Assembly: GCA_027422505.1 (NCBI GenBank)
Contig: JAPQWV010000414.1
Location: 310,001-374,000 of the forward strand
Length of the DNA: 64,000 bases
DNA from: Craterostigma plantagineum
Lineage: Eukaryota > Streptophyta > Magnoliopsida > Lamiales > Linderniaceae
Direction of reading: 5' to 3'
The position numbers and the translations under genes are program-made. Positions 10,263-21,025 of this stretch are shown one piece after another. Position 1 is the first letter of the stretch; each line of letters starts with the position of its first letter. Below the pieces are notes generated by a model that searched no databases, was not told where the DNA came from, and saw only the letters and a list, made by a program, of their open reading frames with translations.

Positions 10263-13200
10263 ATGGGCGATGAGAGCAAGAAAGGCGATGCCTTCGGCGC
10301 CGTGATCGTAGGCGATGGGAGCAAGAAAGCCGATGCCTCCGGCACCGTAATCCAGAGAGTGATTCGTGAGGTGGGCGGCGGGAATAGCTACCCCGTTCTC
10401 ACCAAGACCAACTACTCTGACTGGGCGCTCATGATGAAGGTGAAGCTGAAGGCGAGAGCGTTATGGAACGCCATCGAGAAGGGCACTGCCAATGAGCAGG
10501 AAGACATGATGGCGCTCGATGCGTTGGTGAGTGCGGTCCCGCCCGAGATGGTGTCGACGATCGGCTCCAAGGAGACGGCCAAGGAGGTCTGGGACGCGAT
10601 CGCGACCATGAGGATCGGGGACGATCGTGTGAAGAAGGCAACGGCGCAACAGCTGCGTCGCAAATTCGACCTCGCCTCGTTCAATGACGGCGAGACCGTC
10701 GAGGAGTTCGCGCTACGCCTCAATGGCATGGCGGCGCACCTCACCACGTTAGGAGAGGACATGGAGGAAAAGGAGATCGTAGCCAAGATGCTACGAAGTC
10801 TGCCTCCTCGCTTCAAGCAGATCGCGATTGCGATCAAGACCTTGCTCGATCCATCCACCATGATGGTCGCCGATCTCACCGGGCGATTGCAAGAGGCGGA
10901 GGAGGAGTTGAATGGACCCCCGACGTCACTACAGCACGAGGGCAAGCTGTATCTCACTGAGGAGCAGTGGACGCGCAACGAAAGAAGCGAGAGGCGGAGA
11001 ACCACTCACGCGGTCGTGGCGCGAATAGAGGAGGCGGCCGACGCGGGCGCGGTCGTGGGCGAGCTGGCGAGTCAAGTGGGCCGGCTACTTCGAACAAGCG
11101 CGCAGGTGACGAGTGCCGAAATTGTGGGAAGCTGGGCCACTGGGCCCGGGAGTGCTGGTCGAAGCCCAAGAAGGCGCAGGCCCATGCAGTCGACGAAGAG
11201 GAAGAGGCCTCACTTTGTCTCGCAAAGTGCTCCCCCATTCTCTCCCCACCGACTCCGCAATCGACGGCGACTTCGTCGACGTCGTCCATGGCCCAGATCG
11301 AGATCCGCGAAGAGAAGGTGTTCGCGCAGCTCGGGGAAGAAGAAGAGGAACGGGAGGCGGAGACGTGGGTCCTTGGACTCGGGGGCAACCAATCACATGT
11401 CCGGATCTAGAACCGCCTTCTCGAAGCTCGACGTGGCGGTACGAGGCACCGTGCATTTCGGCAACGACTCGGTGGCACGCATTGAAGGGCGGGGCACCGT
11501 CATCTTTGTGTGCAAGAACGGGGAGCTCCGTTCATTCGACGGCGTCTACTTCATTCCACGATTGACGACGAACATCGTGAGTCTTGGCCATCTCGACGAG
11601 GTCCGCTACAAGATCGAGATCGAAGATGGCGTGATGCGGATTCGGGAGCTCGGCGGTCAACTGTTGGCAAGGGTGACGCGCGAGGCGTATCGTCTATACC
11701 TTCTTCGGATCAAGATAGCACCGCCGATGTGCTTAGCGGTGCGCGGGCGCGGCGACGAGGTGGCATGGCGCTGGCATGATCGCTTCGGCCATGTCAACAT
11801 GGCGGCGCTCCGGAAGCTAGCTCGGGAGGAGCTGGTGCACGGACTGCCGGAGATCGGACAGGTGGACCAGCTGTGCGATGCATGTCTGGCTGGGAAGCAG
11901 AAGCGCACCCCATTTCCGGGGAAAGCGGAGTATCGTGCGAAGCAGCGACTTGAGCTTGTGCATGGCGATCTGTGCGGGCCAATCACACCAGCAACCCCAA
12001 GCGGCAACAGGTACTTCTTGTTGCTCGTCGATGACCTTAGCCGTTATATGTGGGTAGCCACCATTCCTACGAAGGATCGTGCTGCGGCTGCCATCAAGGA
12101 ACTCCAGGCACGGGCCGAGGGGGAGTCAGGGCTGAAGCTGGGGGCACTTCGGACCGATCGTGGTGGAGAATTCACGTCGATCGAGTTTGTGGAGTATTGC
12201 GCCGGAGAAGGGATACATCGCCAACACACCGCACCATATAGCCCGCAGCAGAACGGCGTGGTCGAGCGACGGAATGGGATGGTGGTGGCGACAGCGAGGA
12301 GTATGCTCAAGGCGAAGGGGCTGCCGGGCTGGTTCTGGGGCGAGGCTGTGACCACCGCGATATACATCCTCAACCGATGCCCGACGAAGAGCGTGGACGG
12401 CATGACGCCGTTCGAAGCATGGCATGGGAAGAAGCCGGCAGTGCATCATTTGAGGACGTTCGGCTGCATCGTCTACGTTCGGAACACGACGCCGCATCTG
12501 AAGAAGCTCGAGGATGGTGGCTGTAAGATGATCTTCATCGGCTACGAGCGCGGCTCCAAAGCGTACCGCGCTTACGACCCTATCAGTCCACGTGACGCGC
12601 GACGAGGTGTTCGACGAAGGAGCACAGTGGGAGTGGGACTCTGTGCAGGTCGATGGCAAGCCGAACGGCAACGACGACGTGTTCACGGTGGAGTACCCGA
12701 TCGTAAACCAGGGACCTTCGGTGGCTGATGGCACTGAGGAGGCACCTGGAACCACAACTGAGGAGGATGAGCTGACGCCGCCAGCATCACCTCATGGTGG
12801 TGGAGGAGCTGTACCTGCGGGATCCAGCGGGGCACAGGAGGTGGAGTTCGCCTCACCGCCGAGCGAGGCCGGCGAGCACTTGGACGCTGACCACGACGAC
12901 GACGCCCCTCTCCGATTTCGAAAGATCGAAAACATCATCGGGCCGGCTTCGCCGCTTGGCTTCGCGCCACGGGCACTGATGACGGAGGAGCTCCACGCCA
13001 TGAGCTCCGACGAACCTGCGTCGTTCGCCGAGGCGGAACGCAGCCCCAGCTGGAGGAAGGCGATGATGGAGGAGATGAACTCGATTGAGGATAACCGAAC
13101 GTGGTCTCTCGTCGACCTCCCGCCGGGCCGTCGGGCGATTGGTTTGAAGTGGGTCTTCAAGGTGAAGAGGGACGAGCACGGGGCGGTGTCCAAACATAAG

Positions 13201-14562
13201 GCGCGCCTCGTGGTGAAGGGTTACGCACAGCGGCACGGCATCGACTACGACGAAGTGTTCGCGCCGGTGGCGCGGCTGGACTCGGTGCGCCTGATCATCG
13301 CCCTCGCAGCGCACGAAGGATGGGAGGTGCACCACATGGACGTCAAGTCGGCGTTCTTGAACGGAGACCTGGAGGAGGAGGTCTACGTCGAGCAGCCGCC
13401 GGGGTTTGTCATCACCGGCAAGGAGGACAAGGTGCTCAAGCTCCGAAAGGCGTTGTACGGGTTGCATCAAGCACCGCGCGCATGGAACGCGAAGCTGGAG
13501 AGCACATTGTTGTCGTTCGGCTTCAGGAAGAGCCCATCGGAACACGCCATCTACATCAGGCAGAACGACGGCAAGCAGCTGGTGATCGGGGTCTATGTCG
13601 ATGACCTCGTGATCACCGGCTCGAACGGCGGCGACATCAAGTCATTTAAGGAGGAGATGGCGGCCGCATTCAAGATGAGTGACCTCGGCTTGCTTCACTA
13701 CTACCTCGGCATTGAAGTGAAGCAGGGCGCGAGGGGGATCTCGCTGAGCCAGGGTGCCTACGCCGGCAAGATCCTGGAGAAGAGCGGCATGGCAGGGTGT
13801 AACCCATGTCACGTACCCATGGAACCGCGCCTGAAGTTGAGCAAGCTCAGCACAGAGCCGCCGGTCGATGCGACGGCATACAGGAGCGTCGTCGGGAGCG
13901 TGAGGTACTTGGTCAATACGCGCCCCGATCTAGCATTTGCAGTCGGCTATGTGAGTCGGTTCCTGGAGGATCCACGCGAGGATCACCTTGCAGCTGTGAA
14001 GCGCATCCAGCGCTATGTGGCTGGGACCCAAGATTGGGGACTCTGGTTCGGCAGGAGGGAGAAGGAGGAGCCTTATCTGACAGGCTTCAGCGACAGTGAT
14101 TACGCCGGGGATGTTGATACAAGTAAAAGCACAACTGGCGTAATTTTCTTCCTCAGCGGCAGCCCGATCACCTGGCAATCCATGAAACAGAAGGTAGTGG
14201 CTCAGTCCAGCTGTGAGGCAGAGTATATAGCATCTGCTAACGCTGCTTGTCAAGCATTGTGGCTCGCTCGTATTTTGTCTGAGGTGCAGGGAACAACAGC
14301 AAGAGCGCCAATGCTGAGGGTGGACAATAAGTCCGCCATTGCTTTGATCAAGAATCCGGTACTCCACGGACAGAGTAAACACATTCGAGTGAAATACCAC
14401 TTCATCCGGGAGGCTGCAGAAGAAGGCTTGATTGATGTAGAGTTCATCAGAAGCGAGGATTAGCTGGGCGACATTCTGACGAAGCCGCTTGGAAGGATCA
14501 AGTTTCTTGAACTACGGGATAAGATCGGCCTAATCGACACCAATGGTGGACACAAGGCTTAG
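10263..14562 (+). pseudogene. GC-rich copia gag-pol polyprotein, nearly intact
   Basis: Starts at ATG 10263. Gag (UBN2-type) covers residues 1 to about 230. A CCHC knuckle (C-R-N-C-G-K-L-G-H-W-A-R-E-C) is read in a second frame at about 11113-11155, between compensating shifts near 10970 and 11376. Then come the protease motif LDSGATNHM, the H-x(n)-C-x2-C integrase finger, a D,D,E integrase core (about 11960-12270, with [13 protein letters not shown]), RT with YVDD (about 13593) and RNase H. A small deletion near 12580 shifts integrase relative to RT, and TAG at 14461-14463 replaces what is probably Gln just before the final LGDILTKPL motif. Few lesions fit a recent insertion. Confidence 0.9.
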
Positions 14563-14570
14563 GAGGAGAT

Positions 14571-14813
14571 TGTTAGGAAATAATCCTTGTGATTCCATTT
14601 TCCTTTATTAGATTAGAAAAAGATTAGATTAGGATATGATTGCATTATCTTTTCCTTATTAGCGTAGGCTAAATTAGTCGCCTGATTGTAGGCATTTATT
14701 AGTTTCCATGTAAACTTCTATTTAAGCAGTACAGAGGCTACAGAAACCGTAGTCGATTCAGTTTCACAAAACAAGACCGTGTTCACTGTGTTCGCGTGAG
14801 TTTATTTCCAACA
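14571..14813 (+). repeat. 3' LTR of the GC-rich copia element
   Basis: Same 243-bp sequence as 9988-10230 with one substitution noticed. It ends CCAACA, then the target duplication TCCAT, after which LINE ORF2 continues in frame. Confidence 0.95.
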
Positions 14814-17611
14814 TCCATCTCCTCTGCAATGAATCAGGAGCTTACCAAGCCGGTCAACGAAGAAGAGATAAAAAGAGCCCTTTTCTCCATGCATCCCACA
14901 AAGTCTCCTGGGCCTGATGGTATGAACCCCCTCTTTTTTCAACACTTTTGGCCTGTTATTCATTCTGATCTTTGTTATGCCGTGAGAAACTTCTTTAGAC
15001 ACAATTATATGCTAGGAAGCTTAATCACACACTCATCACTCTCATCCCTAAGGTTAGAAAACCGTCACTGATATCGCATTATAGACCTATTAGCCTTTGC
15101 AATGTTGCTTATAAGATCATTTCTAAAATAATTGCTGAGAGATTGAAACCTTGCCTTCAGACATGCATTCATTCTAGTCAGTCGGCTTTCATTCAGGGTA
15201 GACAAATTCTTGATGATGTGGTAATTGCCCATGAATGTCTACATTATCTCAATAGCCTTAGGAGTAGAGGGAAAGGTTTTATGGCTCTCAAGCTTGATAT
15301 GGCTAAGGCATATGATAGAGTTGAATGGGGGTTTCTTGGGAAAGTTATGTCTAAAATGGGATTTGATCGAAGGTTCAGCGAGTGGATTAGTACCTGCATT
15401 AGCACCTCATCATTCTCTTTCAATATTAATGGCACTTCATCTGGATTTGTGACACCTACTAGAGGAATTAGACAGGGTGATCCTTTATCACCCTTTCTGT
15501 TCCTTATCATTTCTGAAGCCTTCTCCAACCTTATATCTCGGGCTTCTCAATCTGGAATGTATAAAGGTCTTAGAATATGTAGAGGGGGTCCGCTTATTAC
15601 CCACTTGCTTTTTGCTGATGATTCAATTCTGTTTTGTGAAGCATCTGTTGAACAGGCTGTAGTTATTAAAGATTTGCTGGAGCTATATGGAGCAGCCTCG
15701 GGGCAGATTGTCAATCTGGAAAAACCATCAGTTTTCTTCAGCAAAAACACTGCAGCTGCTGTGAAGGAGGGAATTGGCCAAATTCTCACGGGCATTAAAG
15801 AGCAATCTAAATCAAAATACCTTGGACTACCTCTGGGGATTGGAAGATCCAAGCTGGAGACTTTCAACTACATCATCGAGGCGGTCAAAAGTAGACTTTG
15901 CAGTTGGAAAAATACATTTCTTAACAATGCTGGTAAAGAAGTTTTAATGAAATCTATCATAAATGCTCTACCAGTTTTTGCTATGTCCTGTTTTAAAATC
16001 CCAGCTGGAATCTGTAAGAAAATTGTCTCTGTTGCTGCGGATTTTTGGTGGGGTTCTAATGAAGCTGACATTCCCAAGGCTCACTGGAAAGCTTGGAACA
16101 AACTAACTTTGGCTAAGTCTGAGGGGGGGCTTGGATTTCACGACCTTCAAAAATTTAATGATGCATTGATTGCAAAACAACTTTGGAGGCTGATTTCCCA
16201 ACCTAATGCCCTTTTGTCTAAAGTTCTCAAAGCTAAGTACTTTCCATCGACTTCCTTGCTTCAGGCAGCATGCCCTACCTCGGCTTCTTGGCTATGGAAG
16301 TCTTGGTTTCAAGCTCTCTATGTCATCAGAATTGGGGTGCGATTTCGAGTGGGGAATGGCGAAGATATTAAAGTATGGAGCTCTCCATGGATACAACAAA
16401 TTCCTGGCTTCATTCCTTCTCCGATGAACCAAAATGCCAGTGCTATTACATGGGTTAGAGAACTTATTAGTGAGGATGGTAGTTGCTGGAATTCACATCT
16501 CATTAGATCTGTTATGTCTAAGGAGGTGGCTGATTTCGTTGAAGAAATTCCACTCAATAATAACGGAATTAAGGATTGTCTAATATGGGGATTGGAAAAA
16601 AGTGGGAAGTTCAGTGTCAGGTCTGCGTACACGGCTATCATGCGAAATCAGAGACTGAATGAAGGGCTTACTGAGAGTAGTGATAGAGGGCAATCACAAG
16701 CTAGAATGTGGCTCTTGACATGGAAACTTAAGTTTAAGAACAAGCTGAAACACTTCATTTGGAAAGCGTTTCACAACATTCTACCTACAAAGACTAATTT
16801 GCTGAAAAGAGGAAGTAATGTCGACCCCATTTGCAGCTGGTGTGGGGATGCTTTTGAACACATGGAACACATTTTCTTCCATTGTGATAGGGCCCAAAAA
16901 GTGTGGAAGCTGTCCCCTTTAGAATGGACAGGATTTCATAACAAAGAGATCGTGTTTAGAAGCTGGTGGCTGCAGATCTGTAATGCTCCAGGGCCGAAGA
17001 GTATCATTGATCGTATTCAATTGTCAGTTTATATTCTTTGGATGCTTTGGAAGACTAGAAATCTTTGGATTTTCAATGGCGAGAAAATATCAGAATTGGA
17101 CACTGTCAATTTAGCAGTGTCTGAATGGAATGAGTTTTTGTTGCTGACTTAATTTTATTTGCGATTCTGGTTTTTTCTACTGTTTGGCTTTGAGGTGGTT
17201 GATCTGTTCAGAATCTGTAGGATCTCCCTCGGGGGATCAGTGCATGCTCTGTGCTTTCGCTTCCATTACTTTGCAGCCTGGAGTGGAATTCCTGGAGTTG
17301 ATGTGAACATAAAGCTGTTGGCCAGGGGTATGATACTCAGTGGAGAACTGCTTTTGTTTTCGCTTTTGTTTGGCTTTCTTGTAACAACTACAGGGCTGGG
17401 ATCGTGCTCTTTTGATTTGTGGTAGCGTCTTTTTATCTTTTAAACTGACTTTCTTCGTTTCTTATCAAGGTGTTGATGTTTGTGCTCATCGAATGAGCTT
17501 TTCGTTCCTACTGGTAAAGTAGATGTAGCCAGAGGAACCTGTTGGGCTGTTTAGCCTTTGTAATTAACATTTTGAATCTTGAGATTGGCATGCTTTCGTT
17601 GGAAAAAAAAA

Positions 17612-19075
17612 GAATGGGGTCTTGAGGCTGTGCCATAGTAGCACTAGTTTCCCACTGAACATGAGCTTCGGAGGTAACTGGAGTGGGATCGGCCTTTGAT
17701 GATTCTCCAGAGGATGAACTAGAAAGATGAATGGGCTTGTCAGCGGTTGATTTCGGCCCTTTAGAGACTTGGGACTGTCGAATCCTGTTGCTTCGACGCT
17801 TCTTGGGAGCCGAAACAGGAACCACATAGATGGTTCAGCCTTGCGCTTCTTGGAGGCATTCTTCTTCTTTTTCTTCGCCACTTTTGGTGTGCTCACAGGT
17901 GATGTGGTGGCCGGAATTTCAGCAGAAACAGGGTCTCCCTCTGGTGTAGGGTTTGGTGCACTTGGCGCCGTGGATTCTGTCCTATATGTCGGCAGAGGTG
18001 AGCTTGATGACTGAATTGCAGTGTTAGCTGCCCCTCCGACCAGTTGAGTCTGCACCGGACGTTGTCTATCACGGGTCTGGCAGAGGATATTGAGCGGAAT
18101 ATGATCGATGTCTTCGATTGGTGCTGGAAGGATCTGAATAGGGGGCACATCGTACACTGTCTCGCTTGATGTTGGGCTGACATTCTGCTTTTCTGCATGA
18201 CTGGGTGAGTTCGACATATCGAAAGAGAAATCGAGCAATACAGAGAAAAAAATCGGGATTTTGTACAGAGGAACAAGGAGAAGTTTTAGAGAGATGAAGT
18301 CGATTTCAAGTACTAGGGTTTGTGAAAAGTAAAGTTCATCAATCAAATCACGTCATACAAATTGGCTTCAACGGTTACACAATAAAAACACCCACTTCAG
18401 TAGTTTTAGCTAATCATGGTGTTAATGGTCTAGAAAATAACCGTTGATTACTAGAAGAAAATCGCATATATTGGATAAGACCAAACTAAGTCATGATTTT
18501 TCAAACATGAAACTAATAATAGTATATTTTTCAAAACAATCATGCGAGCATGTAGGAGCGAATTCAGGACTAAGTCATGCGTGCAAATAAGAGCAGTTCA
18601 GACCGCCGTTCTACCAAAAAGACAACTAAGTCCAAAGTTAAGGTAGAATCAAGAAATACTAACCGTTTGAGCGACGTTGATGATCACTTGAGACAAATGT
18701 AACAAGCTGTTCTTCGAGTTTTCTAATGCAATTCTGAGAGATTTCTAAACATAGACACGAAAGACTAACAATTGCAGTACTAAAGACAGACACAAATAAA
18801 GACGAAAGCACAAAATGTAGCAATATCAAACTGATAGTCACACATGTTGCCCTAACATTTGACTCAACATTCTAATTCCGTAATCATAGACTTTTCTGCT
18901 TAATCCTTCTCAAAACTAGTTCCCTTTATTTCTACCCTTTCACCTCATATATCCAACCGAATTTATGCACTGCCCTTCTACCCTCAGCCTCAAGGTTCGA
19001 CTTTTTGTCGTATAGTATACATCGTCACCGCAAATGCCGTGTACCTAAGGAAACTTATTACCAAATACCTATATC
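17612..19075. repeat. Right copy of the LINE-flanking duplication, with truncated envelope-like ORF
   Basis: Starts immediately after the LINE oligo-A and matches 5425-6889. It contains the minus-strand start of the envelope-like ORF (ATG at about 18217) and its first 200 or so codons, cut off by the LINE end. A 1-bp deletion near 17826 also shifts this copy. To its right the Sirevirus-like element continues toward RNase H and RT. Confidence 0.9.
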
Positions 19076-19316
19076 TAGCCGAGAGTTTACGAACATGCTT
19101 ATACATAATAAGAATTGGTTTTAGTCGCAAAGAGTACATCGTCACAGCGAATGTCGTGTACCTAGGGACGTATTACCAAGAGCCTATAAAAAAGGGATCG
19201 GGTTCATTTAGGGACCAGTCAAGAAGAATCAAGTCATTTCACAGGAAAACAAAACAGAATATCAAACCAAACATTAAAGCTGCAACTATCAAATTCGACA
19301 TATGCTATGTTGATCC

Positions 19317-19335
19317 AAATGTTGGACCAACATTT
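19317..19335. repeat. Perfect ATGTTGG-A-CCAACAT palindrome
   Basis: AAATGTTGGACCAACATTT, nine-base arms around one base. One of at least ten related palindromes dispersed through the first Sirevirus-like element, here just downstream of RNase H. Confidence 0.9.
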
Positions 19336-20866
19336 AGACTAACATGTGCAAACCTATGGATTTCTTCAGGTCCGAGAACCTTTCAGAATCCAATGCTTTC
19401 GTAAATATGTCTGCTAACTGATTCTTAGTGTCTATATGCTCAATGCGGACTAACTCTTTTTCAACCATATCTCTCAGAAAATGATGCCTAATATCTATAT
19501 GCTTTGTACGAGAATGTTGGATGGGATTCCTAGAGATGTTAATAGCACTAATGTTATCACAATACATAAGAACAGATTTGCATTCTAACCCATAGTCACA
19601 TAACATACTATTCAACCACAATAATTGCGTGCAACAACTACCCGCCGCAACATATTCAGACTTAGCAGTAGATAAAGACACACATTTCTGTTTCTTACTA
19701 TACCACGCAACTAAATTATTATCTAGGGAGAAACATCCGCCACTTGTACTCTTGCGATCATCGTCGTCACCTGCCCAGTCAGCATCGCTATAGCCTACAA
19801 GACTCAAGTTAGTATCTTTGGAGAACCATGATCCAAGGCTACAGGATCCACTCACATAACGAAGAATTCGCTTAACAACATTAAGGTGAGTAACTTTAGG
19901 TTCAAACTGATATCTAGCACATACGCAAACACTATACATTATGTCAGGTCTATTCGCAGATAAGTACAATAAACTGCCTATCATATATCGGTACAATGTT
20001 GGGTCAACATTCTGCCCAACATCGTCCTTACTTACCCTTTGGGTAGAACCCATGGGCGTTTTCATTACTTTTGCCGTGTCCAGCACAAACTTCTTGACAG
20101 TGTTCTTTACGTACATCTCTTGGGACATAAAGATCCCATCGTTACTTTGCTTAATCTGCAAACCTAGAAAATAGGTTAACTCGCCTATCATACTCATCTC
20201 GAAGGTAGTGTTCATCACCTGCACAAACTGATCTAATAAAGATTGTGAGCTCGACCCAAAAACAATGTCATCAACATATACTTGAGCAATCAAAATATCG
20301 GAACCGACCAATTTAACAAAAAGAGTACGATCCGCCTCACCTCGAGTGAAATTGAACTCAAGTAAAAACGTTGCTAACCTCGCATACCACGCTCGAGGCG
20401 CTTGCTTCAACCCATATAACACTTTCTGCAGCTTAAAAATATGGTTAGGATAATGGGGATCTTCGAACCCTTTCGGCTGTTCGACATAGATTTCCTTACA
20501 AAGATAGCCATTCAAAAAAGCACCCTTAACATCCATTTGGTGTAAAGTAATGTTAAGCCAACATGCAATAGCTAACAAAAGCCTAATCGATTCTAACCTA
20601 GCAACAGGAGCAAATGTCTCATCAAAGTCTATCCCTTCTACTTGAGTGTAACCCTGAGCTACTAGACGTGCCTTGTTTCTCACAACCCTACCAAGCTCGT
20701 CTGATTTGTTCTTAAAAATCCACTTAGTGCCTATGACATTAATGTCTTTCGGCCGTGGTACTAATGTCCAAACTTGGTTCTTTTCAAACTGCAAGAGTTC
20801 CTCTTGCATAGCATTTATCCAACAATTATCCTTGAGAGCTTCAAGAACATTCTTGGTATCTATCAC
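19334..20866 (-). pseudogene. Reverse transcriptase-RNase H of the first Sirevirus-like element
   Basis: About 510 codons open on the minus strand. The start-side EALKDNCWINAMQEEL and WTLVPRP motifs are typical of copia RT, followed by [24 protein letters not shown], the catalytic YVDD (about 20270) and LGLQI. RNase H follows, with YSDADWAGD (about 19790), TAKSEY, NPIQHSRTKHIDIRHHFLRD and an LADIFTKALD end. This part is intact by itself, but the frames upstream (integrase and the integrase-RT linker, 21026-21235) are separated from it by stops. The AATGTTGGGTCAACATT palindrome at 19995-20011 lies within this coding sequence. Confidence 0.9.
19995..20011. repeat. AATGTTG-GGT-CAACATT palindrome inside the RT-RNase H frame
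   Basis: Perfect seven-base arms with a three-base spacer. Read on the coding (minus) strand it gives Asn-Val-Asp-Pro-Thr. A further CCAACATCG half-site follows. Confidence 0.9.
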
Positions 20867-21025
20867 AGAAACAAGCAGTTAAAGTGTACCTCAACTTATA
20901 GCGAGTTCATGTATGCGTTTAGACTTGTAGTCTTTGCTCGGCTTGTCTCTGGTATTCCTTCCTTCATTTACGTCTCCAATAATGAGTTCAGTGGGGTGAT
21001 CTTTTTTAATCTTCGCAGGGGGATC

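Larger units (their letters stand above)
9988..14813 (+). mobile_element. GC-rich compact Ty1/copia element, recent insertion
   Basis: A 4,826-bp element with 243-bp LTRs that differ at one base seen by eye. The target duplication TCCAT lies at 9983-9987 and 14814-14818. The initiator-Met primer site TGGTATCAGAGCG is at 10233-10245 and a purine tract AGGAGGAGA precedes the 3' LTR. The interior is one gag-pol frame in copia order, broken at a few points. Its codons are strongly GC-ending, unlike every other element here. It sits in codon-bearing ORF2 of the LINE, so it is younger than the LINE. Confidence 0.95.
8723..17152 (+). pseudogene. LINE ORF2: endonuclease-reverse transcriptase, split by copia
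   Basis: The start is the ATG at 8723, overlapping the ORF1 stop; the protein opens MRVCVWNCRGLGG, the usual start of the APE-like endonuclease, with SETK at about 8830, GDFNE at about 9137 and a SDHC motif near 9395. The frame is cut at 9987 by the copia element and resumes at 14819. A one-base loss near 15018 shifts the frame before the RT, which carries KLDMAKAYDRVEW, a G-x-R-Q-G-D-P-L-S-P motif and FADD (about 15610). The zinc-binding region W-C-G-x(6)-H-x(4)-H lies near 16840-16880. It ends LLLT, without an RNase H domain. It is non-functional as it stands. Confidence 0.9.
6890..17611 (+). mobile_element. L1-type LINE, interrupted by a copia element
   Basis: Plus-strand non-LTR retrotransposon with a roughly 450-bp 5' leader, ORF1 (7337-8726), ORF2 (8723-17152), a roughly 450-bp 3' tail and an oligo-A end at about 17603-17611. 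Without the copia insert (9988-14813 plus a 5-bp duplication) it is about 5.9 kb, normal for plant L1 elements. Both ORFs have single-base frameshifts but are otherwise well kept. It sits inside the envelope-like region of a Sirevirus-like element and is flanked by the 1,465-bp direct duplication. Confidence 0.9.

Noticed and set aside
11085..11456. Long minus-strand open frames across the GC-rich copia element
   Set aside because: Antisense shadows caused by GC-ending codons of the gag-pol frame; Arg/Ser-rich with no domain. The same holds for 10412-11005, 12126-12755 and 12853-13545.
17159..17425. Small open frame after LINE ORF2 (88 codons, hydrophobic)
   Set aside because: Lies in the LINE 3' tail, no start context or family; probably untranslated region.
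18659..18841. 60-codon hydrophobic minus-strand frame present twice (also 6473-6655)
   Set aside because: Present twice only because it lies in the duplicated block; no homology recognised and it lies in the pol to envelope-like spacer.
19139..19200. Possible internal promoter (CCTATAAAAAAGGG) for the envelope-like ORF
   Set aside because: The TATA-like sequence is on the plus strand while the ORF is on the minus strand.
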